DNA of 64,000 nucleotides from Mycolicibacterium chubuense NBB4. GTDB taxonomy: Bacteria > Actinomycetota > Actinomycetes > Mycobacteriales > Mycobacteriaceae. Below the pieces are notes generated by a model. It was not told the DNA's origin. It ran no database searches and was given only the letters and a program-made list of their open reading frames with translations. Both the position numbers and the translations under genes were made by a program. This document shows, piece after piece, positions 17,792 to 26,743 of the stretch. Positions within the stretch are counted from its first letter, which is position 1. Every line of letters starts with the position of its first letter. Location: positions 2,418,001-2,482,000 of the forward strand of contig NC_018027.1 of assembly GCF_000266905.1 (NCBI RefSeq), read 5' to 3'.

Positions 17792-18574
17792 CTACCCGTC
17801 GAGCAGGCGCTGCATGAACCGGTGCGTGCCGAGCACCACTTTCGCGCGGTCGGGATCGTTGCGCCGCGCCACGTCGGCGTCGTTGCCGCCGGCGATGTGG
17901 ACGGGGCCGTGAGGCAGTCTGGCCAACCCCTCGGCGGCGACGTCCGCCGGTTCGGCCACCCGCAGACCGGGCACGTCGAAGTTCAGTCCGGCGCGCTCCA
18001 TCGCAGGCGTGCGGGTCACCCCCAGCACCAGTTCGAGTACGTGCACGCCGTGCGGCCTCAGCTCCAGCCAGAGGCTTTCCGCGAAGATCCGGCTGAACGC
18101 CTTCACCCCGCCGTAGACGGTGTGCCGGACCGAGCCCAGGTAGCCGGCCATCGAGCCGACCAGCAGGATGCCGCCGCGGCGGCGCTCCCGCATCGGACGG
18201 CCGTAATGCTGCACCAGGGCGAGCATCGCGGTGACGTTGAGGTCGATCACCCGGCCGAAATCAGCGAGCCCGCCGTCGAGGAACTCCTCGCTGCACGTGT
18301 TGGCCCCGGCGTTGTAGATCAGCAGACCGACCTCGACGTCCGCCGTCGCCGCGATCACCGCGTCCGCGCCGTCGATCAAATCCGTTGCCACGAACCGTGT
18401 CTCGACGCCGAACTGCGCGCACCGCGCCGCCGTCCGCTCCAGTGGAGCCGGTGCCCGTGCCACGAGCACCAGGTTCACGCCCGCCTGCGCCAGCAGTACG
18501 GCGAATTCCGCGCCGACGCCCTCGGAGCCGCCCGCGATCACTGCCCAGGGCCCGTAGGCCGTCAGATCCGTCAC
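17792..18574 (-). CDS. Short-chain dehydrogenase/reductase
   Basis: A 260-residue SDR. It has an atypical glycine motif AGGSEGVGAEFA near residues 13-24, the NAGA motif (IYNAGAN), a catalytic Ser in VGSMAGYLG, and Tyr/Lys in VYGGVKAF. The C-terminal part (AMERAGLNFDVPGLRVAEPADVAAEGLARL) resembles SDRs of the acyl-lipid/steroid type in mycobacteria, but substrate is not assignable. Start GTG 18574 places the Rossmann motif at the normal distance; the 13-residue longer ATG/GTG form from 18613 begins within a low-complexity RSRD stretch. It is divergent from the DUF3097 gene. Confidence 0.85.
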   Translation of the reverse strand: MTDLTAYGPWAVIAGGSEGVGAEFAVLLAQAGVNLVLVARAPAPLERTAARCAQFGVETRFVATDLIDGADAVIAATADVEVGLLIYNAGANTCSEEFLDGGLADFGRVIDLNVTAMLALVQHYGRPMRERRRGGILLVGSMAGYLGSVRHTVYGGVKAFSRIFAESLWLELRPHGVHVLELVLGVTRTPAMERAGLNFDVPGLRVAEPADVAAEGLARLPHGPVHIAGGNDADVARRNDPDRAKVVLGTHRFMQRLLDG

Positions 18575-18662
18575 CCGACGATGATCGCGCGATCGCGTCG
18601 AAGCGGGCAACACGCGGGCGGATGTCGGCCGCCGGTGCCGCGGGGGTCCCTACGATCACCCG

Positions 18663-19496
18663 GTGGCTGATCGCTATGGCACCGACATCCTCGCCGCCAA
18701 TCCGCATCGCAAGCCCCGGTCCACCGAGCAGCCGATCGAGATCGGCATGGTGGTCGAGGATGCGCAGACCGGGTTCGTGGGCGCCGTCGTACGGGTCGAG
18801 TACGGGCGCATGACGCTCGAGGACAGGCACGGCCGTACCAAACCGTTTCCCGTGGGCCCCGGCTATCTGATCGACGGCAAGCCGGTCATCCTCACCGCGC
18901 CCAAGAAGGCGGCGCCGAAGGCCCCGGTGCGCACCGCGTCGGGATCCGTCGCGGTGGCCGGTGCCCGGGCTAAGGTCGCGCTGGCCAGCCGGATCTACGT
19001 CGAGGGCCGCCACGACGCCGAACTGGTCGAGCAGGTCTGGGGTGAGGATCTGCGGATCGAGGGCGTGGTCGTCGAATATCTCGGCGGCGTCGACGACCTG
19101 GCGGCGATCGTCTCCGAGTTCCGCCCCGGGCCGGGACGCCGGCTGGGGGTACTGGTCGACCACCTGGTGCGGGGTTCCAAGGAAGCCCGCATCGCCGAGA
19201 CCGTCCGCCGGGGACCGGGCGGCGAGCACACGCTGGTGGTCGGCCACCCGTTCATCGACATCTGGCAGGCGGTCAAACCCGGCCGGCTCGGGATATCCGC
19301 CTGGCCGCAGGTCCCCAGGGGCCAGGACTGGAAGCACGGTGTGTGCGCGGCGCTGGGCTGGCAGCATCGTGACCAGGCCGACATCGCTGCGGCCTGGCAG
19401 AAGATCCGCGGACGGGTACGCGACTGGACCGACCTCGAGCCGGAGCTGATCGGTCGTGTCGAGGAGTTGATCGACTTCGTCACCGCACCCGTGTAA
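18663..19496 (+). CDS. DUF3097 family protein
   Basis: A 277-residue soluble protein matching the actinobacterial DUF3097 family: RYGTDILAANPHRKPRS at the start, VEYGRMTLEDRHGRTKPFPVGPGYLIDG, and the C-terminal RIYVEGRHDAELVEQVWGEDLR, which resembles the acidic TOPRIM-like core (VEG-HDA, then VLVDHLV). The TOPRIM resemblance hints at a nucleic-acid role but the function is unknown. Start GTG 18663. It lies nine bases before rarA, so the two are probably one transcription unit, and a link to replication or repair is inferred from that. Confidence 0.87.
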   Translation: MADRYGTDILAANPHRKPRSTEQPIEIGMVVEDAQTGFVGAVVRVEYGRMTLEDRHGRTKPFPVGPGYLIDGKPVILTAPKKAAPKAPVRTASGSVAVAGARAKVALASRIYVEGRHDAELVEQVWGEDLRIEGVVVEYLGGVDDLAAIVSEFRPGPGRRLGVLVDHLVRGSKEARIAETVRRGPGGEHTLVVGHPFIDIWQAVKPGRLGISAWPQVPRGQDWKHGVCAALGWQHRDQADIAAAWQKIRGRVRDWTDLEPELIGRVEELIDFVTAPV

Positions 19497-19505
19497 GCAG
19501 GGAGC

Positions 19506-20831
19506 GTGTCCGACAGCCTGTTCGACGTGCCCGGCGAGTCCTCAGCACCTGCCACCGGCCCGGCGGGGTCGGCGCCGCTGGCGGTCCGGATGCGCCCGGC
19601 TTCGCTGGATCAGGTTGTCGGCCAACAGCACCTGCTGAAGCCCAACTCGCCGCTGCGCCGGCTGGTCGAGGGCTCCGGCGCGGCCTCGGTGATCCTCTAC
19701 GGCCCGCCGGGTACGGGCAAGACCACGCTCGCCTCGCTGATCTCGCAGGCCACCGGACGAAGGTTCGAGGCCCTCTCGGCGCTGTCGGCCGGCGTGAAAG
19801 AGGTGCGCGCGGTGATCGATACGGCGCGGCAGGCGTCGATGCGCGGCGAGCAGACGGTGCTGTTCATCGACGAGGTGCACCGCTTCTCCAAGACACAGCA
19901 GGACGCGCTTCTGGCCGCGGTGGAGAACCGCGTGGTGCTGCTGGTGGCTGCGACGACGGAGAACCCGTCGTTCTCGGTGGTGGCGCCGTTGCTGAGCCGG
20001 TCGCTGATCCTGCAGCTGCAACCCTTGACCGCCGCCGACATCGCGACGGTGCTCCGGCGGGCCATCGACGACGAGCGCGGACTCGGCGGCACGGTGAGCG
20101 TCACCGACGACGCCGTCGATCTGTTGGTGCAGTTGTCGGCGGGAGACGCGCGGCGGGCGCTGACCGCGCTGGAGGTCGCGGCCGAGACGGGAGAGCAGGT
20201 CACCGTCGAGGTGATCGAACAGTCACTGGACAAGGCGGCGGTGCGTTACGACCGCGACGGTGACCAGCATTACGACGTCGTCAGTGCGTTCATCAAGTCG
20301 GTGCGCGGGTCCGACGTCGACGCGGCGCTGCACTATCTGGCGCGCATGCTGGTCGCGGGGGAGGACCCGCGCTTCGTCGCCCGGCGGCTGATGATCCTCG
20401 CCAGCGAGGACATCGGCATGGCCGACCCGACGGCGCTGCCGACCGCGGTCGCGGCCGCCCAGACCGTGGCGCTGATCGGAATGCCCGAGGCCCAGCTGAC
20501 GCTGGCGCACGCCACGGTCCACCTGGCCACCGCGCCGAAGTCCAACGCCGTCACCACGGCGCTGAGCGCCGCGATGGCCGACATCCGGGCCGGTAAGGCG
20601 GGCCTGGTCCCGGCGCATCTGCGTGACGGGCATTATTCGGGTGCGCAAAAGCTGGGCCACGCGATCGGTTACCGGTACTCCCACGACGACCCGGATGGTG
20701 TTGTGGCGCAACAATACCCACCCGACGATCTGGTGGGCGTCGACTATTACCGGCCCACCACCCACGGCGCCGAGCGCGAGATCTCGACCCGCGTGGACAA
20801 GCTGCGGGCGATCATCCGCCGCAAACGCTGA
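19506..20831 (+). CDS. rarA: Replication-associated recombination protein A (RarA/MgsA AAA+ ATPase)
   Basis: A 441-residue clamp-loader-like AAA+ protein that acts at stalled forks. Walker A is GPPGTGKTT, Walker [19 protein letters not shown], sensor 1 ATTENPSF, and the arginine-finger region [10 protein letters not shown]. The C-terminal tetramerisation part has the family's [18 protein letters not shown] and YKYPHD-like [23 protein letters not shown] 19506 follows the DUF3097 stop by nine bases. The recalled M. tuberculosis homologue is Rv2559c, near alaS, and the same neighbourhood is kept here. A strong hairpin 107 bases downstream probably ends the transcript. Confidence 0.95.
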   Translation: MSDSLFDVPGESSAPATGPAGSAPLAVRMRPASLDQVVGQQHLLKPNSPLRRLVEGSGAASVILYGPPGTGKTTLASLISQATGRRFEALSALSAGVKEVRAVIDTARQASMRGEQTVLFIDEVHRFSKTQQDALLAAVENRVVLLVAATTENPSFSVVAPLLSRSLILQLQPLTAADIATVLRRAIDDERGLGGTVSVTDDAVDLLVQLSAGDARRALTALEVAAETGEQVTVEVIEQSLDKAAVRYDRDGDQHYDVVSAFIKSVRGSDVDAALHYLARMLVAGEDPRFVARRLMILASEDIGMADPTALPTAVAAAQTVALIGMPEAQLTLAHATVHLATAPKSNAVTTALSAAMADIRAGKAGLVPAHLRDGHYSGAQKLGHAIGYRYSHDDPDGVVAQQYPPDDLVGVDYYRPTTHGAEREISTRVDKLRAIIRRKR

Positions 20832-20938
20832 GTATTCAGTTCTTCAACGCTCTCCAGTGGCGCTCAACCGCTCCGTTCACCGCCTCCGTGTGATGCGCGC
20901 GGTGATTCCGCCCGGGGTGGTCGAAGCCCCGAAACGGA

Positions 20939-20974
20939 GTGATCCCGGCTGGTCGGGGGCCCAGCCGGGATCAC
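20939..20974. terminator. Bidirectional hairpin terminator between rarA and the GlsB-like gene
   Basis: A perfect 14-bp stem (20939-20952 with 20961-20974) closes an eight-base loop; the left arm is GTGATCCCGGCTGG. It lies between two convergent genes. On the minus strand the stem is followed by TCCGTTTCGG, a weak T-run; the plus-strand side has no T-run. Mycobacterial terminators often lack a full U tract. Confidence 0.75.
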
Positions 20975-20994
20975 AGGGATGAAGATGTCGCCAG

Positions 20995-21303
20995 TCAGCG
21001 CAGCATTCCCGAGCGCCGGCCGCCCATCAGACCCGAGCGGCGACGGCCCATCAGCGCGGCGACCAGAGCAACACCCGCCGCGGCGACGACCACCTGCACC
21101 AGCAACTCGAGCCAGTCGACTCCGCTGGTTGCCGTGGGGATTCCGACCGCGCGGGCGATCGCCGTACCGATGAAGGCGCTGACGATGCCGACGAGGATGG
21201 TGAGCAGCATTCCGATGGGCTGCTTTCCAGGCAGAACCAGACGGCCGAGAACGCCGACGACGATGCCGATGAGGATTGCGCTGATGATCCCGGTGATGGT
21301 CAT
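20995..21303 (-). CDS. GlsB/YeaQ/YmgE family stress-response membrane protein
   Basis: A 102-residue protein with three hydrophobic helices rich in glycine (ITGIISAILIGIVVGVLGRLVLPGKQPIGMLLTILVGIVSAFIGTAIAR), which is the transglycosylase-associated/GlsB pattern, and a basic tail with two short RRSG(L/M) repeats. ATG 21303 has GGAGG six bases upstream; the 12-residue longer frame lies upstream of that site. A perfect SigF-type promoter is located 35-60 bases before the start, so it is likely induced in stationary phase or under envelope stress. The molecular function of the family is not established. Confidence 0.9.
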   Translation of the reverse strand: MTITGIISAILIGIVVGVLGRLVLPGKQPIGMLLTILVGIVSAFIGTAIARAVGIPTATSGVDWLELLVQVVVAAAGVALVAALMGRRRSGLMGGRRSGMLR

Positions 21304-21337
21304 TTCTTCCTCCAGAAGTCCGTTGCGTGCTGGCGGC

Positions 21338-21363
21338 ATACCCTCGGTGGTTCGTCAATAAAC
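21338..21363 (-). promoter_or_regulatory. SigF-type promoter of the GlsB-like gene
   Basis: On the minus strand GTTT (21363-21360), a 16-base spacer and GGGTAT (21343-21338) match the mycobacterial SigF consensus GTTT-N15-17-GGGTAT at all ten fixed positions. The expected transcript start is about 21331, giving a 5' leader of roughly 28 bases that includes the GGAGG site. Confidence 0.85.
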
Positions 21364-21407
21364 GGTGGCGTCAATGATGCGCGGCGAGGGCGGCGACCCG
21401 CCGGCGA

Positions 21408-24400
21408 TCAGCGGTGGCTCCGTCGCCGCGCCAGCACGCCGGCCGCGAGGACGGCCGCGGCGGCTCCGGCCACGGCCGCGGCGCGTTGCTTCGGCGCGGG
21501 GATCGTTCGGGCCGAGTCGATCGGGCTCTCGCCGCGCAGACCCGCCGCGAGCACCTGGGCACTGTGCAGCGGCGTGCGGTCGTCAGCCAGACTGCGGATC
21601 TGTGTCCGGCAACTGAACCCGTCGGCCAGGACCAGGGTGCCCTTGTCGGCGGCCCGCACGGCCGGCATCAACTTGTCCTCGGCGCAGGCCACCGAGACGT
21701 CGTAGTGCCCGCGTTCGAAGCCGAAGTTGCCTGCCAGGCCGCAACATCCGGCGTCGAGTACCGTGGCGTCCACTCCAGCGTCGGTCAGCATCTGCGATTC
21801 CTTCGACATGCCGAGAATCGCGTGCTGATGGCAGTGCGGCTGCACGATCGCCTTCTCGTCGACAGTCGGCGGATTCCACTGCTCGCCGCGCTCGGCCAGT
21901 AATTCGCCCAGCGTCCGCGTCTGCTGGGCCAGTCGGCGGGCGTCCTCGTCGCCGTAGAGCAGCTCGGGCAGGTCGGACCTGAACACGGCAGCGCAACTGG
22001 GTTCGAGCACCACCACCGGCACGCCGGCACGCAGCACGGGGGAGAGAACGTCCAGCGTGCGACGGGCGATCCGTTTGGCCGTCGCGAGTTGCCCGGTTGA
22101 TATCCAGGTCAGACCGCAGCACACCGCCTTCTGCGGAACCTCGACGGCGAACCCGGCCGCCTCCAGCACCGCGACGGCGTCGCGGGCGATCCCCGTGTCG
22201 AAGTTGTTCGTGAAGGTGTCCGGCCAGAGCAGCACGCGCGGTCGTTCCGCTGGTGCGGCGGTGGAGCGGCGAGCGAACCACCGGGTGAACCGCTGCGGCG
22301 CGAATGACGGGATGTCGCGGTGCTGATCGATCCCGCCGACGGCCCGCAGCAGAGTGCTGAGGCCGGGCGTGTGGGCGACGGTGTTGACCGCGCGCGGTGC
22401 GACGGCAGAGAGGCGGGCGAACAGCGGCAGCCACCCCATCGAGTAGTGCGCCATCGGCCGCAACCGGTGCTCGTAGTGATGCGACAAGAACTCGGCCTTG
22501 TAGGTCGCCATGTCGACGTTGACGGGGCAGTCACTGCGGCATCCCTTGCACGCGAGGCACAGATCGAGAGCATCCTTGACCGCGTCCGAGCGCCAGCCGT
22601 CGGCGACGACGTCGCCCTCGAGCATCTCGAACAACAACCGTGCGCGGCCCCGGGTGGAGTGCTCCTCTTCGCCGGTGGCCCGGTAACTCGGGCACATCAC
22701 GCCCGACTCGTGCCCCCGGCACTTGCCCACGCCGACACAGCGATCGGCGGCGACGCTGAAGCGGTGATCGTCGTCGGGGTAGGCGAAATGAGTAGCAGGT
22801 TCGGCGGGGCGGTAGTCGGCTCCCCAGCGCAGGTTTTCGTCGAGTCCGGCGGGATAGGTGACCTTACCGGGATTCATCCGGTCGCCGGGATCGAACAATC
22901 GCTTCATCTGGTCGAACGCGGCCACCACTCGATCGCCGAACATGATGGGCAACAATTCGCCGCGCGCCTGGCCGTCACCGTGCTCGCCCGACAGCGAGCC
23001 GCCGTAGTCCGTGACGAGATGCGCTGCCCGAGTGACGAATTGGCGATACTTGCGAATCCCGGGCTCGGTCTTGAGATCGAACGGGATGCGGGTGTGAACG
23101 CATCCCTGGCCGAAATGGCCGTACAGCGACGCACCGTGATAGTCGAAGTCCTCCAACAGTTTCCGGAAGTCGCGAAGGTAGTCGCCCAGCCGGTCCGGTG
23201 ACACGGCGGCGTCCTCCCAGCCCGGGTGGGTATCGGGCCCTCCGGGCGGATGGGCGGTGGCGCCGAGGCCACCCTCTCGGGCCGCCCACACCTGCTTCTG
23301 CTCGTGGTGGTCGGTGACGACCTTGGCGTTCGGCGATTCGAAGCCCATCCTGGTGAGCATCGAGCGGGCCTTGTCCGCCGCGGCGTCCGCGTCCTCGCCG
23401 TCGAACTGGACCATCAGCCACGCCCTGCCCTCCGGCAGTTCATCGAGCGCCTGCTCGGCGACGTTCTGGCTGTGCTCGAGCTCGGCGAGCCGGTGGTCGA
23501 AACCCTCCAGTGCCGACGGATCGTCGGCGACGATCGCCGGCACCGCGTCCGCGGCCCGGGTCATGTCGTCGAAGCCGATGATCGCCAGCGCGTGCGCAGC
23601 GGGCCTGCGGACCAGCGAGATCTTGGCGTGCAACACGGTGACGAGGGTGCTCTCGCTGCCGACCAGCGCGCGCGCGACGTCGAAGTGCCGTTCCGGCAGT
23701 AGCGAATCCAGGTTGTAGCCCGACACCCGGCGCGGGATGTCGGGGTAGCCGGCCCGGATGTCGGACCCGAACTCGTCACGGATCCGGCGCAGACCCTGAT
23801 AGATCTCGGCGCGCCGTCCGCCTGCCGCGACGATGCGCTCGAATTCGTCGTCCGTCGTCGGGCCCACCCACATGCGCTCGCCGTCGTAGGTGAGCACTTC
23901 CAAGGCGAGCACCGAGTCGACCATCTTGCCGTATGCCTGCGCGGTCGAGCCGCACGAGTTGTTGCCGATCATGCCGCCGATGGTGCAACTGACGTGGGTC
24001 GACGGTTTGGGACCCACCATCCAACCGGTTTCGGCCAGTTGGTCGTTCAGCGGATCGAGGGCGATCCCGGGCTGGACCACGGCGGTGCCCGCCTCGGTGT
24101 CGACGGAGACCAGCTTGTTGCAGTACTTGGTCCAGTCGAGGACGACGGCGACGTTGCAGCACTCACCGGCCAAGCTGGTGCCGCCCCCGCGCGAGAGCAC
24201 GGGCACGCCGTGCCGGCGGCAGATGTCGACAGCGACCTCCGCCGCATCCGCTGACCGGGGCACGACCACACCGATCGGCACCTGGCGGTAATTCGAGGCG
24301 TCGGTGGAGTACGCCGCTCGTGTGCCGGTATCGAAACGCACTTCGCCGTCGACGTTTTCAGACAGACTTCGCTGCAATCCGTCCCACGGCCGGCTCGGCG

Positions 24401-24425
24401 CCGCTCCAAGGTAGGTCACTGGCAT
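21408..24425 (-). CDS. FAD-linked oxidase / Fe-S oxidoreductase fusion (D-lactate or 2-hydroxyacid dehydrogenase-like)
   Basis: A 1005-residue fusion. The N-terminal half is a PCMH-type FAD-binding domain (SRGGGTSLAGE, CTIGGMIGNNSCGS) with the FAD-oxidase C domain (GHFGQGCVHTRIPFDL, SGEHGDGQARGELL, FDPGDRMNPGK). Then come two cysteine clusters for iron-sulphur centres near residues 560-580 (CVGVGKCRGHESGVMCP) and 620-635 (CLACKGCRSDCP), and two CCG domains (AVCCGLTW, AGCCGLAGNFG). This is the YdiJ/Dld-like layout used to oxidise D-2-hydroxyacids and pass electrons on. The last 30 residues are a hydrophobic stretch ending RRRSHR, a possible membrane anchor. The start ATG 24425 is supported by MPVTYLGAAPSRPW before the FAD domain. 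Substrate not certain. Confidence 0.87.
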   Translation of the reverse strand: MPVTYLGAAPSRPWDGLQRSLSENVDGEVRFDTGTRAAYSTDASNYRQVPIGVVVPRSADAAEVAVDICRRHGVPVLSRGGGTSLAGECCNVAVVLDWTKYCNKLVSVDTEAGTAVVQPGIALDPLNDQLAETGWMVGPKPSTHVSCTIGGMIGNNSCGSTAQAYGKMVDSVLALEVLTYDGERMWVGPTTDDEFERIVAAGGRRAEIYQGLRRIRDEFGSDIRAGYPDIPRRVSGYNLDSLLPERHFDVARALVGSESTLVTVLHAKISLVRRPAAHALAIIGFDDMTRAADAVPAIVADDPSALEGFDHRLAELEHSQNVAEQALDELPEGRAWLMVQFDGEDADAAADKARSMLTRMGFESPNAKVVTDHHEQKQVWAAREGGLGATAHPPGGPDTHPGWEDAAVSPDRLGDYLRDFRKLLEDFDYHGASLYGHFGQGCVHTRIPFDLKTEPGIRKYRQFVTRAAHLVTDYGGSLSGEHGDGQARGELLPIMFGDRVVAAFDQMKRLFDPGDRMNPGKVTYPAGLDENLRWGADYRPAEPATHFAYPDDDHRFSVAADRCVGVGKCRGHESGVMCPSYRATGEEEHSTRGRARLLFEMLEGDVVADGWRSDAVKDALDLCLACKGCRSDCPVNVDMATYKAEFLSHHYEHRLRPMAHYSMGWLPLFARLSAVAPRAVNTVAHTPGLSTLLRAVGGIDQHRDIPSFAPQRFTRWFARRSTAAPAERPRVLLWPDTFTNNFDTGIARDAVAVLEAAGFAVEVPQKAVCCGLTWISTGQLATAKRIARRTLDVLSPVLRAGVPVVVLEPSCAAVFRSDLPELLYGDEDARRLAQQTRTLGELLAERGEQWNPPTVDEKAIVQPHCHQHAILGMSKESQMLTDAGVDATVLDAGCCGLAGNFGFERGHYDVSVACAEDKLMPAVRAADKGTLVLADGFSCRTQIRSLADDRTPLHSAQVLAAGLRGESPIDSARTIPAPKQRAAAVAGAAAAVLAAGVLARRRSHR

Positions 24426-24444
24426 CTTTTCGAGCTCCCGTCGG

Positions 24445-24469
24445 GTTTCCGCTTCACGCCTCGGGGTAC
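24445..24469 (+). promoter_or_regulatory. SigF-type promoter upstream of the truncated ThDP gene and MFS transporter
   Basis: GTTT (24445-24448), a 15-base spacer and GGGTAC (24464-24469) match nine of ten positions of the SigF consensus. The extended GGGTTTC at the -35 also fits. It lies in the intergenic region, about 55 bases before ATG 24524, with the expected start near 24476. Confidence 0.65.
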
Positions 24470-24523
24470 ACGCGCGGCCACCTTTTAAACGCCTCGCCTG
24501 CTCAACAGATGTGGAGAGAACTC

Positions 24524-24844
24524 ATGGCCAAGGATGTCGCCGACTACTTGCTCGAGCGCCTGCGGCAGTGGAACGTCCGGCACGTGTTCGCCTACCCCGG
24601 CGACGGGATCAACGGGATCGTGGCCGCCTTCGGGCGGGTGGACAACAAGCCGCAGTTCATTCAGGCACGTCACGAGAAGATGGCGGCATTCGAGGCGAGT
24701 GGGTACGCCAAATTCACCGGCGGGGTCGGTGTCTGCACGGCGACCTCCGGTCCCGGTGCGATCCATTTGCTCAACGCACTGGACCGGGCGATTCGCACGG
24801 CACTGACCCGGCGGTCGCAGTTCGTCCCCCACACCGACTCGTGA
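24524..24844 (+). pseudogene. Truncated thiamine-diphosphate enzyme (pyruvate oxidase-like) remnant
   Basis: ATG 24524 opens a 106-residue frame. Residues 1-90 are the start of a ThDP-enzyme PYR domain: VADYLLERLRQWNVRHVFAYPGDGINGIVAAF, the catalytic-type Glu in RHEKMAAFEASGYAKFTGG, then CTATSGPGAIHLLNALDRA. The family is normally about 550-600 residues; here the similarity stops abruptly near 24790 and the frame ends after RTALTRRSQFVPHTDS. Most of the gene appears deleted. Its stop overlaps the GTG of the sugar transporter as GTGA, so the remnant may now act as a translated leader for that gene behind a SigF-like promoter. A short functional peptide is possible but less likely. Confidence 0.75.
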
Positions 24845-26223
24845 CCGGCTTCGTCGGCGAGATCCGGCGCACCGGCAACGGTCTGCTGATCCGCGTCTGC
24901 GTGATCGCCGCGATCGGCGGCCTGTTGTTCGGATACGACACCGGCGTCATCTCCGGCGCGCTGCTGTTCATCAGAGACGACCTCGGCGCCAACGACTTCC
25001 AGCAAGAAGCGATCGTCGCCGCGGTGCTCCTCGGCGCCATCTTCGGTGCCGCCGGCGCGGGCTATCTCGCCGACCGGATCAGCAGGCGCTGGACCAAGGT
25101 CCTGTCCGGAACCATTTACCTCGTCGGGGCGCTCGGCTGCGCGATCTCGGTCAACGCCGAGATGCTGATCGGGTTCCGGTTACTGCTGGGCCTCGCGGTC
25201 GGCACGGCGTCTTTCGTGTCGCCGCTCTACATCGCGGAGATGGCGCCACCCAAAGTGCGCGGCGGTCTGGTGTCGTTCAACCAGCTGGCGATCACCTCGG
25301 GCATTCTCATCGCCTACGGAACCAACTTCGCGTTCCAGAACGTCAGCGGCAACTGGCGCTGGATGCTCGGCGTCGCGGCCGTGCCGGGCGCCATGCTGGC
25401 GGTCGGCATGCTCTCGGTGCCGCAGACCCCGCGCTGGCTGGTCTCCGCCGGTGAACGCGACCGGGCCAGGTCCGTGCTGCGCAGGTTACGCAGCGGCGAT
25501 CAGGGCGCCGACGTCGACACCGAGCTGCGAAACATCGTCGAGGCGAACCGCAAGGAGCAACGCTCGTCGGTGCGCGACCTGCTCAAGCCCAGGCTTCGCC
25601 CGGTGCTGCTGGTCGGGGTGGTGCTCGCGCTGGCGCAGCAGTTCGTCGGTGTCAACACCGTCATCTACTACGCGCCGACGATCCTGTCCGACACCGGGTT
25701 GTCCAACAGCGGGGCGCTCGCCCGCACGGTGCTGGTCGGCGTCACCAACGTGGTGTTCACGATCATCGCGGTGCTGCTGCTGGACCGCGTGGGCCGGCGC
25801 AAGCTACTGATCGGCGGCACCGTCGGGATGATCGTGGGGCTGCTGACGCTGGCGGTGTACTTCACCTCCGCGGCGCTGCAGGACCGGGCCGGATATCTGG
25901 CCGTGGCCGGGCTGCTGGTGTTCATCGCGTCGTTCGCGATCGGTCTCGGCCCGGTGTTCTGGCTGATGATCTCCGAGATCTTCCCGATCGGCGTGCGCAG
26001 CGTGGCGATGTCGGTCTGCACGATCGCCAACTGGGCCGCCAATTTCGTTGTCGCACAAACATTCCTGTCGCTCGGCAATCTGATCACGCGGCAGGGGGTG
26101 TTCTACCTGTACGCGGTGCTGGCGGTGTTGTCGCTGGTCTTCTTCATCCGGCGGGTGCCCGAGACCCGGGGTCGTTCGCTGGAAGAGGTGCAGCAGGAGT
26201 TGGCGCGAGCTCAGCAGGGCTGA
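24841..26223 (+). CDS. Sugar porter family MFS transporter
   Basis: A 460-residue, 12-helix transporter. Sugar-porter signatures are present: GGLLFGYDTGVISGAL in helix 1, DRISRRW after helix 2, PQTPRWLVSAGERDRA before the central loop, QQFVGVNTVIYYAPTI in helix 7, DRVGRRKLLI after helix 8 and VPETRGRSLEE at the C-terminus. Proton-coupled uptake of a hexose or polyol is likely. GTG 24841 overlaps the stop of the truncated ThDP frame by four bases. No strong independent Shine-Dalgarno is visible, which fits coupling to that upstream frame. Expression may therefore depend on the SigF-like promoter at 24445-24469. Confidence 0.9.
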   Translation: MTGFVGEIRRTGNGLLIRVCVIAAIGGLLFGYDTGVISGALLFIRDDLGANDFQQEAIVAAVLLGAIFGAAGAGYLADRISRRWTKVLSGTIYLVGALGCAISVNAEMLIGFRLLLGLAVGTASFVSPLYIAEMAPPKVRGGLVSFNQLAITSGILIAYGTNFAFQNVSGNWRWMLGVAAVPGAMLAVGMLSVPQTPRWLVSAGERDRARSVLRRLRSGDQGADVDTELRNIVEANRKEQRSSVRDLLKPRLRPVLLVGVVLALAQQFVGVNTVIYYAPTILSDTGLSNSGALARTVLVGVTNVVFTIIAVLLLDRVGRRKLLIGGTVGMIVGLLTLAVYFTSAALQDRAGYLAVAGLLVFIASFAIGLGPVFWLMISEIFPIGVRSVAMSVCTIANWAANFVVAQTFLSLGNLITRQGVFYLYAVLAVLSLVFFIRRVPETRGRSLEEVQQELARAQQG

Positions 26224-26229
26224 GGGTGC

Positions 26230-26697
26230 TCAGAGGACCAGGTCGTCGCCCGACGAACCGACGGTCGACTCGCCGCCGGCGGAGGTGAACGCGTTCAGCG
26301 CCCGAATCAGGCCGTGGCGTTGGCGCTGAGGCATTTCCGCGACGATCGCCGCGATCTCCTCGCGCCTGCTCGCGGTGACCGCGTCTACGGTGTCCCGCCC
26401 GCGGGCGGTCAACTCGACCAGCAGCTCGCGCCGCGACCCGGGATGCGAGCGGCGGTCGATCAGTCCCGAGGTGACCAGCCGGTCGACCATCCGGCCGGTC
26501 GTCGACGGTTGCACATCGAGGAGGCCGGCCAGCGTGGCCAGGTTCATCGGGCCGCGGGTCCGCAGGATCACCAGGGTGCGGAACTGGGGGATGGTGATGG
26601 TCTCGTCCACCGCGGCGATCGACCGTGCCGAAATGGCGACGAGCAACCGCGATGCGCTCAGCAGTGCGTCGGTGACCGCGTCCGGGGAATCGCTCAC
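26230..26697 (-). CDS. MarR-family transcriptional regulator
   Basis: A 155-residue winged-helix regulator with the MarR layout: TIPQFRTLVILRTRGPMNLATLAGLLDVQPSTTGRMVDRLVTSGLIDRR followed by the wing SHPGSRRELLVELTARG. Start GTG 26697 has GGAGGG eight bases upstream; the nearer GTG 26706 would overlap that site and the 26742 frame start has no support. It converges on the MFS gene with six bases between stops and is divergent from the ClC gene; a perfect inverted repeat sits between them, so self-regulation and control of the ClC/sigma operon are likely. Confidence 0.9.
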   Translation of the reverse strand: MSDSPDAVTDALLSASRLLVAISARSIAAVDETITIPQFRTLVILRTRGPMNLATLAGLLDVQPSTTGRMVDRLVTSGLIDRRSHPGSRRELLVELTARGRDTVDAVTASRREEIAAIVAEMPQRQRHGLIRALNAFTSAGGESTVGSSGDDLVL

Positions 26698-26743
26698 GTC
26701 AGCCACCCTCCGATTGTCGCGGTACTGGCACACAAGCGGCAAC

